From an uncultured Johnsonella sp. (GTDB lineage Bacteria; Bacillota; Clostridia; Lachnospirales; Lachnospiraceae), in NCBI GenBank assembly GCA_900766185.1, contig CAAFUL010000122.1, positions 1 through 10,852 of the forward strand: DNA of 10,852 bases, written 5' to 3'. A program made the position numbers and the translations under genes. The notes under the pieces are model-generated. The model did no database searches. It had not been told where the DNA came from and saw only the letters and a program-made list of their open reading frames with translations. Positions 1 through 6,369 of this stretch are shown here, in pieces. The first letter of the stretch is position 1; each line of letters begins with the position of its first letter.

Positions 1-13
1 TAAAGTGAGTTAC

Positions 14-107
14 AAACTTTACAGACGAGGACTGTTTGAGCGTCAGTCCACCACGCTTTTTGGTGGACAAGCGAGTTCCGCAGTCTGTACTAAGTTTGTC
101 GAAACTT
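14..107. repeat. Nested inverted-repeat element downstream of brnQ
   Basis: There is no gene in 1-176. This stretch can fold on itself almost completely. AAACTT at 14-19 pairs with AAGTTT at 92-97, TACAGAC at 20-26 pairs with GTCTGTA at 83-89, and an inner perfect 8-bp stem joins GTCCACCA (46-53) to TGGTGGAC (61-68). AAGTTT at 92-97 can instead pair with AAACTT at 102-107 across a GTCG loop, so two folds compete. No long T-run follows on either strand, so it is not a classic terminator, although it could still end or protect the brnQ transcript. The layout suggests a dispersed intergenic palindromic repeat; this is inference, since copy number cannot be seen here. Confidence 0.6.
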
Positions 108-176
108 TATTAATAGTACTGCTAGTATGATTGAAATAGGGAGTGTTTCTGTTTAATTTGACTATTGTTTATGCTG

Positions 177-1532
177 CTAACTCCTATTATGCATTTTTCT
201 TTTACTAAAATGTATCACTAAACTTACAGCAATAGTTATAAGCACAGGTATCAGCCATGACATGCCTATATCAAACAAAGGCATTTTTTTATACATATTT
301 ATTATAAAGCTTATGTATTTGCTTCCTGAAATCATCTCAGGAAGGGCATTTAAGAAATCTCCTATGCTAAATATTCCTGTAACAACTATAGCCGCTGTCC
401 ATACTATGCGGCTGTCATCAAATCTCTTTGTAAACATTGCAAGGAAGATAGTTACTATTACCAGCGGATATATAAACATCAAAGCCGGTATTGAGTAGCT
501 TATTATACTGCTAAGTCCCAGGTTGGCTACAACAACACTGAAACCTGCAAATATGCAGGCATATATTTTGTATGATAGAAATCTCGGAAACATTTCCGCA
601 AATATATCCGAACAGGCACTTATAAGCCCTATAGCGGTTTTTATACAGGCAAGAAATACTATGATTGCCAGTACTATACTTCCAAGTGCTCCAAAATAAT
701 GATGGGTTATTTGAGCGAGAGCTATACCTCCGTTTTCAGATATGCCGAACAGCCCTCCACTCTGCGCTCCTACAAATGATAATCCGGCATATATAAGCAC
801 CATAAGTACAACACTTACAAATCCGGCTTTTGCAAGGCTTATTACTATAGCCTTATCTTCCTTTACTCCAAGGTCTCTTAAAGTATCAACCACTATAACA
901 CCGAAGGCAAGTGCAGCTATCGCATCCATAGTACTATAACCTTCGGTAAAGCCCTTAAAAAATGCCTGATTCATATAATTTTCATTAGGTACAAGAGTGC
1001 TTACATCAGACATGGGATTAAATATCGCAAATAATATAAGTAAGCTTATAATTATAAGAAATAAAGGGTTAAATATCTTACCCACCCATAAAAGTATCTT
1101 ACTCGGATAGAGTGAAAATATTAAAGCCATGCCGAAAAATACCAGGGTAAATATAAATAATGCCAACATTGAATACTCACTCGGTACAATGTTGGAAAAA
1201 CCTATTGTATATGATACTGTCCCTGTTCTTGGCAACGCAAAAAAAGGTCCTATGGTAAGATACAAAAGTATCGTAAAAAAATATGACCAACCCTTAGATA
1301 CCAAACCTGCCAAATCAAATAAATTCTTTTTGGCAGACAGTCCCATAGCAACTACACCGAGAAAGGTAAGCCCCGTTCCGGTAGTTATAAAGCCTATACA
1401 GGCAGTCCACACTTTATATCCCGCCTCCTGTCCCATATGCACCGGAAATATAAGGTTGCCCGCACCGAAAAACAAACCGAATAACATTGAACCTATAAAA
1501 AAATAATTAGATTTTGAGAGTTTTTTATCCAT
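177..1532 (-). CDS. brnQ: Branched-chain amino acid:cation symporter, BrnQ/LIVCS family
   Basis: This is a 451-residue polytopic membrane protein that by family imports leucine, isoleucine and valine with Na+ or H+. The N-terminus carries the family signature FGAGNLIFPVHMGQEAG at residues 22-38. About twelve hydrophobic segments follow, and a short basic tail (KRKMHNRS) ends the protein. The length matches full-size BrnQ proteins, with no truncation. The ATG at 1532 is preceded by AAGGGG about 9 nt upstream. It lies 17 nt beyond the U-rich tract of the rplQ terminator, so its mRNA must either read through that hairpin or start just upstream of it. It is functionally unrelated to the ribosomal genes before it. 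The family call is firm; the exact substrate preference and coupling ion are inferred. Confidence 0.93.
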   Translation of the reverse strand: MDKKLSKSNYFFIGSMLFGLFFGAGNLIFPVHMGQEAGYKVWTACIGFITTGTGLTFLGVVAMGLSAKKNLFDLAGLVSKGWSYFFTILLYLTIGPFFALPRTGTVSYTIGFSNIVPSEYSMLALFIFTLVFFGMALIFSLYPSKILLWVGKIFNPLFLIIISLLILFAIFNPMSDVSTLVPNENYMNQAFFKGFTEGYSTMDAIAALAFGVIVVDTLRDLGVKEDKAIVISLAKAGFVSVVLMVLIYAGLSFVGAQSGGLFGISENGGIALAQITHHYFGALGSIVLAIIVFLACIKTAIGLISACSDIFAEMFPRFLSYKIYACIFAGFSVVVANLGLSSIISYSIPALMFIYPLVIVTIFLAMFTKRFDDSRIVWTAAIVVTGIFSIGDFLNALPEMISGSKYISFIINMYKKMPLFDIGMSWLIPVLITIAVSLVIHFSKRKMHNRS

Positions 1533-1549
1533 ACCGCATTTCCCCTTAC

Positions 1550-1611
1550 ATAAATAAAAGTCCGCACATCAATACTTAAAGGTTATACCCTTAAAGTATC
1601 AATGTCCGGAC
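1550..1611 (-). terminator. Intrinsic terminator after rplQ (end of alpha operon)
   Basis: The two arms at 1560-1582 and 1589-1611 form a 23-position stem with a 6-nt loop. Read as minus-strand RNA it has two G-U wobbles and two mismatches, and the base is the GC-rich GUCCG/CGGAC. The stem is followed at once by UUUUAUUUA (1559-1551). It starts about 30 nt after the rplQ stop. Because it is also 27 nt before the brnQ start, it would sit in the leader of any brnQ transcript begun upstream. Confidence 0.8.
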
Positions 1612-1630
1612 CTATGTCTTATAATCTTAA

Positions 1631-1659
1631 ATTAAACCGGATTATACTAACTCAAGCAA
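1631..1659 (-). promoter_or_regulatory. Candidate sigma-A promoter for brnQ
   Basis: On the minus strand TTGCTT (1659-1654) is separated by 17 nt from TTTAAT (1636-1631), a 5-of-6 match to the -10 consensus. It overlaps the end of rplQ and would start transcription near 1624, just before the hairpin at 1560-1611. The AT-rich context makes chance matches likely, so this is tentative. Confidence 0.35.
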
Positions 1660-2178
1660 TACTTCCATAGCAGCATCACCTTTACGCAAACCAATCTTCA
1701 CTATTCTGGTATATCCACCGTTACGCTCTGCGTACTTCGGAGCATACTCATCGAAAAGCTTATCGGTAAGGTCTATTGTCTTAGTATTCTTTTTTCTTCC
1801 CGCACCCTTGCTTGGTACTTCCTTAAGCTCATACAATGCTGCAGACATTCTTCTTCTTGCGTGCAGTCTTGAGGGCTTGTCTTTCTTTATTTCTCTTTGA
1901 ACTTCGTCATATACAGTCTTCTTCTTACCGTCTACAACCTCTTTAACTCTCTTGCCGTCTTTATCTTTTCTGGCTACCTTAGCAGTTATAGTAAGTGTTT
2001 CATAGTTATCCTTTTCCTTAACCGCAAGTGCTATTAAGGGCTCTACTAATTTTCTTACTTCCTTAGCTCTCGCTTCTGTGGTAACGATCTTACCATATCT
2101 AAGTAAAGTTGATACCTGACCTCTAAGCAAAGCTCTTCTTTGACTTGAAGTTCTTGAAAGTTTTCTATACATTGCCAT
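1642..2178 (-). CDS. rplQ: 50S ribosomal protein L17 (bL17), long lineage form
   Basis: L17 is a structural protein of the large subunit near the polypeptide exit. The 178-residue product has the conserved N-terminal block (YRKLSRTSSQRRALLRGQVS, residues 4-23), KIVTTEARAKEVRKLVEPLI at 30-49, and the C-terminal block around ERNGGYTRIVKIGLRKGD (151-168). Compared with the roughly 120-130 residues usual for the family, about 55 extra residues lie between residues 55 and 138, rich in lysine and arginine. I recall this insertion from Lachnospiraceae L17, so it is a lineage trait and not a fusion. The ATG at 2178 is 10 nt from GGAGG; a second in-frame ATG at 2172 is farther away. It is the last gene of the alpha operon and is followed by a terminator. 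Confidence 0.97.
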   Translation of the reverse strand: MAMYRKLSRTSSQRRALLRGQVSTLLRYGKIVTTEARAKEVRKLVEPLIALAVKEKDNYETLTITAKVARKDKDGKRVKEVVDGKKKTVYDEVQREIKKDKPSRLHARRRMSAALYELKEVPSKGAGRKKNTKTIDLTDKLFDEYAPKYAERNGGYTRIVKIGLRKGDAAMEVLLELV

Positions 2179-2202
2179 AACTTTTTATCCTCCATATACG
2201 GA

Positions 2203-2239
2203 AGTATATACATGCTTCATCGGTCTTACTGTATATACT
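2203..2239 (-). other. Stem-loop between rpoA and rplQ
   Basis: AGTATATACA (2203-2212) and TGTATATACT (2230-2239) form a perfect 10-bp stem with a 17-nt loop, beginning 8 nt after the rpoA stop codon. It is AT-rich with no following U-run. The rplQ ribosome binding site lies outside it, so it is more likely a processing or stability element than a terminator. Confidence 0.5.
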
Positions 2240-2247
2240 ACAAATAT

Positions 2248-3201
2248 TTACATTCCTTCACTTTGTCTAAGTTCCAAACCTAATTCCTTTAACTTAGCAA
2301 GTACTTCTTCTAAAGACTTTCTTCCCAGATTTCTGACTTTCATCATATCTTCCGGTGTTTTATTACATAATTCTTCTACAGTATTTATTCCTGCTCTCTT
2401 AAGACAATTATAAGATCTTACGGATAACTCCAACTCATCTATATTCATCTCAAGAGCTTTTTCTTTATCATCTTCTTCTTTCTCAACCATGACTTCCGCA
2501 CTCTTGGCATTCTCTGAAAGATTGATAAAGAAGTTCAAATGTTCGCTTAAAACTTTAGCTGCAAGGCTTACTGCCTCATCAGGTGCCAAAGCACCGTTGG
2601 TATACACATCTAAAATAAGCTTGTCATAATCTGTTATCTGTCCCACACGAGTATTTTCTACAAGGAGATTTACCCTCTCAACCGGTGTATATAAAGAGTC
2701 TATAGCAATAACTCCTATAGGAAGTTCTTCATCTTTATTTTTATCAGAACTTACATAACCTCTTCCGTTTTGTATAGTAAGCTCTATATAAAGCTTACCC
2801 TTGCTCAGTGTTGCTATTACCTGATCTTTGTTGATTATCTCTATATCAGGGTCACACTTGATGTCAGCCGCAGTTACTACACCTTCGCCTTCAAAGTCTA
2901 TAATTGCGGTCTTAGTTTCATTTATCGGACCGGTATTCTTAATAGACAGGCTCTTGATGTTCATAATAATCTCTGTAACATCTTCCTTAACACCCTCTAT
3001 AGAAGAAAACTCATGCAGTACTCCATCTATTCTCACCTGACTTACTGCGGTTCCCGGAAGGGATGAAAGCATGATTCTTCTTAGGGAGTTACCTAAGGTT
3101 GTACCATAGCCTCTCTCTAGTGGTTCACATATGAATCTACCGAATTTCTTATCATTGGAAATCTCTACAATCTCTATCCTAGGTTTTTCAAAATCGAACA
3201 C
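2248..3201 (-). CDS. rpoA: DNA-directed RNA polymerase subunit alpha
   Basis: Alpha dimerises to nucleate RNA polymerase assembly, and its C-terminal domain contacts UP-element DNA and activators. The 317-residue product is of normal length. The N-terminal domain runs from about residue 1 to 235, with the assembly motif GYGTTLGNSLRRIMLSSLPG at 31-50. An acidic and lysine-rich linker covers about 236-252. The C-terminal domain follows, with LSVRSYNCLKRAGI at 259-272; Arg262 corresponds to the DNA-contacting Arg265 of E. coli. NLGRKSLEEV is at 291-300. Translation starts at a GTG (3201) 8 nt after AAGGAGG. Unlike its close-packed neighbours, it is separated from rpsD by 216 nt holding two stem-loops. 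Confidence 0.99.
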   Translation of the reverse strand: MFDFEKPRIEIVEISNDKKFGRFICEPLERGYGTTLGNSLRRIMLSSLPGTAVSQVRIDGVLHEFSSIEGVKEDVTEIIMNIKSLSIKNTGPINETKTAIIDFEGEGVVTAADIKCDPDIEIINKDQVIATLSKGKLYIELTIQNGRGYVSSDKNKDEELPIGVIAIDSLYTPVERVNLLVENTRVGQITDYDKLILDVYTNGALAPDEAVSLAAKVLSEHLNFFINLSENAKSAEVMVEKEEDDKEKALEMNIDELELSVRSYNCLKRAGINTVEELCNKTPEDMMKVRNLGRKSLEEVLAKLKELGLELRQSEGM

Positions 3202-3344
3202 TTAATTCCCTCCTTCGTTGCTATACTCTATCATTTATAAGACAACTTCCTACTTATAAAATTTACATAATTATGCATCTTGAAACTTTCCCTAACACAT
3301 TACTTCATAAAAAGGTTTAAAACTTTTCTATGCAATAAATATAA

Positions 3345-3367
3345 ATATGCCCACTATGTGAGCATAT
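3345..3367 (-). terminator. Terminator-like hairpin, second of a tandem pair after rpsD
   Basis: AUAUGCUCAC and GUGGGCAUAU (minus-strand RNA, 3367-3358 and 3354-3345) form a 10-bp stem with an AUA loop. The only non-Watson-Crick pair is a U-G wobble in the mRNA; on the plus strand it would be a C-A mismatch. It is followed by the U-rich UUAUAUUUAUUG. It could partly terminate transcription before rpoA. Confidence 0.5.
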
Positions 3368-3375
3368 CAGTATTC

Positions 3376-3411
3376 ATATACTTTAGTAGTAAAATCACTA
3401 CTAAAGTATAT
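3376..3411 (-). other. Perfect 15-bp stem-loop directly after rpsD
   Basis: The arms at 3376-3390 and 3397-3411 are perfect inverted repeats of 15 bp with a 6-nt loop, starting 6 nt after the rpsD stop codon. The stem is AT-rich, and no U-run follows before the next hairpin. A perfect stem of this length is unlikely by chance. A role in mRNA 3'-end stability, processing or attenuation is inferred. The rest of the 216-nt gap (3202-3344) is AT-rich and holds the rpoA ribosome binding site; I see no convincing promoter in it. Confidence 0.65.
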
Positions 3412-3417
3412 TTACAA

Positions 3418-4011
3418 TTATTTAGAGTATAACTCGACGATAAGCAGCTCATCTACAGGTACATCTATCTCTTCTCTTGTAGGCAGAGACTTGACGCTAC
3501 CCTTTAAGTTATCTATGTCAACATCTAACCAAGCCGGAGCTATGCGTCCGCCTGTCTGCTCTATTACTTCTTTATATCTTGCTGATGACCTAGACTTTTC
3601 TCTAATTTCTATTACATCACCTGCTTTTACCAAGTATGATGGAATATTTACACATTTACCATTAACCAATACATTCTTATGTCCCACGATTTGACGCGTC
3701 TCTCTTCTTGTTCTTCCAAATCCCATACGGAAAACAACATTGTCAAGTCTTCTTTCAAGAAGTATCATAAGGTTTTCACCTACCTGACCTCTCATTCTTG
3801 AAGCCTTAGCATAGTAATTTCTAAAAGGTCTCTCAAGCACACCATAGATGAACTTAGCTTTTTGCTTCTCACGAAGCTGACTGCCGTACTCACTCATCTT
3901 CTTATTGGCTCTCTTTGATACCCTGTTTGATTTCTTATCGATACCTATATATATAGGATCAAGTCCGAGTGACCTACATCTTTTAAGAACGGGAACTCTA
4001 TTAACTGCCAC
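3418..4011 (-). CDS. rpsD: 30S ribosomal protein S4 (uS4), zinc-free form
   Basis: S4 is a primary 16S rRNA-binding protein that nucleates assembly of the 30S body. The 197-residue product begins MAVNRVPVLKRCRSLGLDP and lacks the paired CxxC zinc motif found in zinc-type S4, so it is the cysteine-poor variant. The S4 RNA-binding domain spans about 85-136, from LERRLDNVVFRMGFGRTRRE through INPSYL-like NIPSYLVKAGDVIEI. Translation starts at a GTG (4011) 8 nt after AGGAGG, and the ribosome binding site sits right beside the rpsK stop. In many bacteria S4 is also the translational repressor of its operon; no such site can be pinned down here by eye. Confidence 0.98.
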   Translation of the reverse strand: MAVNRVPVLKRCRSLGLDPIYIGIDKKSNRVSKRANKKMSEYGSQLREKQKAKFIYGVLERPFRNYYAKASRMRGQVGENLMILLERRLDNVVFRMGFGRTRRETRQIVGHKNVLVNGKCVNIPSYLVKAGDVIEIREKSRSSARYKEVIEQTGGRIAPAWLDVDIDNLKGSVKSLPTREEIDVPVDELLIVELYSK

Positions 4012-4026
4012 TTTTAGTACCTCCTA

Positions 4027-4425
4027 TTAGACTCTTCTGCGTTTTGGTGGACGACAACCATTATGTGGTACCGGTGTTACATCCTTTATACTTGTTACTT
4101 CAATTCCACATGCAGCGAGAGCACGAATTGCCGCCTCTCTACCGGAACCGGGTCCTTTTACCATAACATCTACATATTTCAAGCCATGTACTAAAGCTGC
4201 TTTTGCAGCAGTCTCAGCAGCCATTGAAGCTGCATATGGAGTAGATTTCTTTGAACCTCTAAATCCTAGACCTCCGGCACTCGCCCAAGATAAAGCATTA
4301 CCCTGAGTATCAGTCAATGTAACAATAGTATTGTTAAATGATGACTGGATATGTGCCTGTCCACGTTCAACGTTTTTCTTTACGCGCTTTTTAGTCACCT
4401 TTTTGGTGGACGCCTTATTTGCCAT
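4027..4425 (-). CDS. rpsK: 30S ribosomal protein S11 (uS11)
   Basis: S11 is a platform protein of the small subunit that helps form the mRNA exit-channel region near the 16S 3' end. The 132-residue product has a basic N-terminal extension (1-20), then GQAHIQSSFNNTIVTLTD at 22-39, the GFRGSKKSTPYAA block at 54-66, VKGPGSGREAAIRAL at 89-103, and the conserved tail PHNGCRPPKRRRV at 120-132. The ATG at 4425 has only a weak ribosome binding site: AGGT about 8 nt upstream, instead of the AGGAGG seen before its neighbours. It lies 77 nt from rpsM and 15 nt from rpsD. Confidence 0.98.
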   Translation of the reverse strand: MANKASTKKVTKKRVKKNVERGQAHIQSSFNNTIVTLTDTQGNALSWASAGGLGFRGSKKSTPYAASMAAETAAKAALVHGLKYVDVMVKGPGSGREAAIRALAACGIEVTSIKDVTPVPHNGCRPPKRRRV

Positions 4426-4459
4426 CTAAACTAACCTACTTTCTCAAAAATAAATTTTT

Positions 4460-4487
4460 ACGTTCCTGTTATTAAAACATGCAACGT
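4460..4487 (-). other. Weak stem-loop in the rpsM-rpsK spacer
   Basis: ACGTT/AACGT (4460-4464, 4483-4487) and TGTT/AACA (4467-4470, 4476-4479) can stack with a small internal loop. On the minus strand it is followed by AAAAATTTATTTTT. The stem is short and interrupted, so the functional value is uncertain. Confidence 0.3.
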
Positions 4488-4502
4488 TTTCTACTTCAGC
4501 TA

Positions 4503-4871
4503 CTACTTCTTCTTATTAGCAACTGTCTTTCTTGGTCCCTTACGAGTTCTGGCATTAGTCTTAGTCTTCTGTCCGCGAACCGGCAGATTCTTTCTATGAC
4601 GGATACCACGATAACAACCTATTTCCTGCAATCTCTTAATATTAAGAGCGATCTCTCTTCGTAAATCACCTTCAACTACCTGAGACTCAGAAATAACAGC
4701 TGCTATTCTCTTAACTTCGTCGTCTGTAAGATCCTTTACTCTAGTGTTAGGATCTACACCGGATTCAGAAAGAATACGATTGGAGCTTGATACACCTATA
4801 CCGTAAATATAAGTAAGACCTATCTCCACACGCTTTTCTCTCGGTAAATCAACGCCTGCTATACGAGCCAT
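4503..4871 (-). CDS. rpsM: 30S ribosomal protein S13 (uS13)
   Basis: S13 sits in the head of the small subunit, where its tail contacts P-site tRNA and it bridges to the large subunit. The 122-residue product shows MARIAGVDLPREKRVEIGLT (1-20), the YIYGIG segment (21-26), a central helical region, and the basic signature GCYRGIRHRKNLPVRGQKTK at 85-104. The tail ends in lysines, and the length is normal. The ATG at 4871 follows AAGGAGG with an 11-nt spacer, a little longer than most here. It lies 40 nt after rpmJ, as usual at the head of the alpha operon in Firmicutes. Confidence 0.98.
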   Translation of the reverse strand: MARIAGVDLPREKRVEIGLTYIYGIGVSSSNRILSESGVDPNTRVKDLTDDEVKRIAAVISESQVVEGDLRREIALNIKRLQEIGCYRGIRHRKNLPVRGQKTKTNARTRKGPRKTVANKKK

Positions 4872-4911
4872 TGTGCTGTCTTCCTCCTTATTTTATTAGA
4901 TCTTTATCGAA

Positions 4912-5025
4912 TTAACCTTGTCTTTGTTTATGTTTCGGATTCTCACAGATAACCCTGATAGATCCTTTTCTTTTAATAATTTTGCATTTATCGCAAATTG
5001 GTTTAACCGAAGATCTTACCTTCAT
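4912..5025 (-). CDS. rpmJ: 50S ribosomal protein L36 (bL36), zinc-binding form
   Basis: L36 is the smallest large-subunit protein and stabilises 23S rRNA. The gene encodes 37 residues, MKVRSSVKPICDKCKIIKRK followed by GSIRVICENPKHKQRQG. The zinc-ribbon ligands C11, C14, C27 and H32 are all present, so it is the zinc-binding form. The ATG at 5025 is preceded by AAAGGAGAG, and the stop is a TAA at 4914-4912. It is the first gene after the internal promoter at 5067-5095, 77 nt beyond infA and 40 nt before rpsM. Confidence 0.97.
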   Translation of the reverse strand: MKVRSSVKPICDKCKIIKRKGSIRVICENPKHKQRQG

Positions 5026-5058
5026 TGTAACTCTCCTTTCCTCGCTACCAATAAAGTC

Positions 5059-5093
5059 GCCTAAATATTATATCACTGAGGGTTATATTAGGC
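5059..5093. promoter_or_regulatory. Dyad flanking the rpmJ promoter (possible operator)
   Basis: GCCTAA (5059-5064) and TTAGGC (5088-5093) form an inverted repeat, extendable by three pairs if a single base is bulged. One arm overlaps the -35 box and the other the expected start of transcription, so the dyad brackets the -10 element. It could be a protein-binding site, or a hairpin in read-through mRNA; the arms are short enough that chance is possible. Confidence 0.35.
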
Positions 5094-5095
5094 AA
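5067..5095 (-). promoter_or_regulatory. Sigma-A promoter upstream of rpmJ
   Basis: On the minus strand TTGCCT (5095-5090) is followed after exactly 17 nt by a perfect TATAAT (5072-5067). A TG one base before the -10 gives an extended -10 element. Transcription would start near 5060, about 35 nt before the rpmJ ATG. It would allow the alpha operon to be transcribed separately from the spc operon. Confidence 0.75.
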
Positions 5096-5102
5096 GTTGT
5101 TT

Positions 5103-5321
5103 TTACTTATCACGCCAGATTATTCTTCCCTTTGACAGATCATACGGTGATAACTCTATTGTAACTTTATCTCCCGGCAATATGCGTATATAGTTCATAC
5201 GCAATTTACCACTTATATGTGCAAGTACCTGATGCCCGTTTTCCAGCTCTACCTGAAACATGGCATTAGGTAATTTTTCTTTAACTACACCTTCAATTTC
5301 TATAACGTCCGCTTTAGACAT
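5103..5321 (-). CDS. infA: Translation initiation factor IF-1
   Basis: IF-1 binds the A site of the 30S subunit during initiation and cooperates with IF-2 and IF-3. The 72-residue product is a single S1/OB-fold domain: MSKADVIEIEGVVKEKLPNA, then FQVELENGHQVLAHISGKLR at 22-41, and a C-terminal block with ILPGDKVTIELSPYDLSKGR at 47-66. An in-frame ATG exists 12 nt upstream (5333), but the ATG at 5321 matches the family start and is 4 nt after GGAGGT. The gene overlaps the end of the KOW gene by 8 nt (5314-5321), which implies translational coupling. Confidence 0.98.
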   Translation of the reverse strand: MSKADVIEIEGVVKEKLPNAMFQVELENGHQVLAHISGKLRMNYIRILPGDKVTIELSPYDLSKGRIIWRDK

Positions 5322-5592
5322 TCTTACCTCCAAACGCCTTTAGGAAATGTTTTACTTCTTCATCCTTAATAGTACCGAGAGCTATTGCCTGCTTTATCTT
5401 AATCTGCTTCTCACTTTCAACATACGCTATTTGGATGTGTTTCTTATTCTTTTTCTTAATTTTGGCAAGGGGTCTCTTATCACCATCTGCCAAATACAGT
5501 ATATCTTCATTAATTCCTATAATCAGATATCTTGACTCTTTGTCATGCCCTGCCAGTGATATGGCTACATGCCCTACATCATATGTAAGCAT
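5314..5592 (-). CDS. KOW-domain RNA-binding protein (L14e-like)
   Basis: This 92-residue protein has a KOW-like N-terminal half: VGHVAISLAGHDKESRYLII at 6-25, followed by ILYLADGDKRPLAKIKKKNK at 31-50, a pattern resembling the start of archaeal and eukaryotic L14e-type ribosomal proteins. Lysine-rich residues at 44-51 suit RNA binding. The C-terminal part (about 60-92) is charged and probably helical. The ATG at 5592 follows GGAGGT, 15 nt after the map stop, and the 3' end overlaps infA. Proteins of this kind sit between map and infA in many Clostridia, and the context suggests a role with the ribosome. The precise function is not known to me. Confidence 0.85.
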   Translation of the reverse strand: MLTYDVGHVAISLAGHDKESRYLIIGINEDILYLADGDKRPLAKIKKKNKKHIQIAYVESEKQIKIKQAIALGTIKDEEVKHFLKAFGGKNV

Positions 5593-5607
5593 AGCTTACC
5601 TCCGATA

Positions 5608-6363
5608 TTACTTTAATAATGAAAGTATATCCGGACCTTCATCAGTAATAAGCACTGTATTCTCATAATGTGCTGAAAGCGTCCTGTCGGATGTCTTTAC
5701 AGTCCATCCGTCATCTAAAAAGTCCACATCGCCTCTGCCTATATTAACCATAGGCTCTATGGCTAAAGTCATACCCGCTCTTAAGCGTACACCCTTATGA
5801 TCCATCTTAAAATTAGGTACCTCCGGACTTTCATGAAGGCTGGAACCCACACCGTGTCCTACAAGGTCTCTGACTATTCCATATCCTCTGCTGCTTAAGT
5901 ATTCATCTATAGCACTACAGATGTCATTAAGAAAATTGCCGCTCTTTGCGTACTTTATACCCTCAAAAAAAGATTCTTCGGTAACCTTTATAAGATCCAA
6001 AGCTTCTTTGGAGGCAGCAGGCATGGCATAGGTCCTTGCAGCGTCCGAATGATATCCCTTCCATATGACTCCTGCATCTATACTTACTATATCGGTATCT
6101 TTTATTATATTCTTTTTGGACGGTATCCCATGTACCACTTCTTCATTTACAGAAATGCACACTGATGCCGGATAACCCGAATAATTTAAAAATGAAGGTA
6201 TACAAGAGTAGGAACGAATTATCTCATCCGCTATCTTATTGATATGCCAAGTAGTTGTACCCGGCTTTATATACTCAGCTAACTCCTGATGAGTCTTTGC
6301 CAGCACCTCGCCGGCATGTCTCATAAGCTCTATTTCTCTTTCTGATTTTATCGAAATTGCCAT
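5608..6363 (-). CDS. map: Methionine aminopeptidase, type I
   Basis: The enzyme removes the initiator methionine from new proteins in the cytoplasm when the second residue is small. The 251-residue product is a single type I pita-bread catalytic domain without an N-terminal zinc extension. The five metal ligands are visible: D96 and D107 (SIDAGVIWKGYHSDAARTY), H170 (GHGVG), E203 (AIEPM) and E234 (HYENT). The substrate-site histidines H78 (VVHGIPS) and H177 (SLHESPEVPN) are also present, so it should be active. The ATG at 6363 lies 6 nt after the adk stop, and its ribosome binding site GGGAG overlaps the end of adk, so the two are probably coupled. Confidence 0.97.
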   Translation of the reverse strand: MAISIKSEREIELMRHAGEVLAKTHQELAEYIKPGTTTWHINKIADEIIRSYSCIPSFLNYSGYPASVCISVNEEVVHGIPSKKNIIKDTDIVSIDAGVIWKGYHSDAARTYAMPAASKEALDLIKVTEESFFEGIKYAKSGNFLNDICSAIDEYLSSRGYGIVRDLVGHGVGSSLHESPEVPNFKMDHKGVRLRAGMTLAIEPMVNIGRGDVDFLDDGWTVKTSDRTLSAHYENTVLITDEGPDILSLLK

Positions 6364-6369
6364 TTAATT

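Noticed and set aside
262..1506. Open frames on the plus strand opposite brnQ
   Set aside because: They are shadows of the brnQ reading frame, lack ribosome binding sites and have no recognisable domains. The same holds for plus-strand frames opposite rpoA, rpsD, secY, rplO, rpsE and rplF.
1533..1641. T-box or other riboswitch controlling brnQ
   Set aside because: The leader is only about 90 nt and lacks the conserved T-box antiterminator sequence. Only a single hairpin with a U-rich run is visible.
5322..5333. Upstream ATG adding four residues to IF-1
   Set aside because: GGAGGT lies between the two ATGs and fits the start at 5321, which matches IF-1 proteins.
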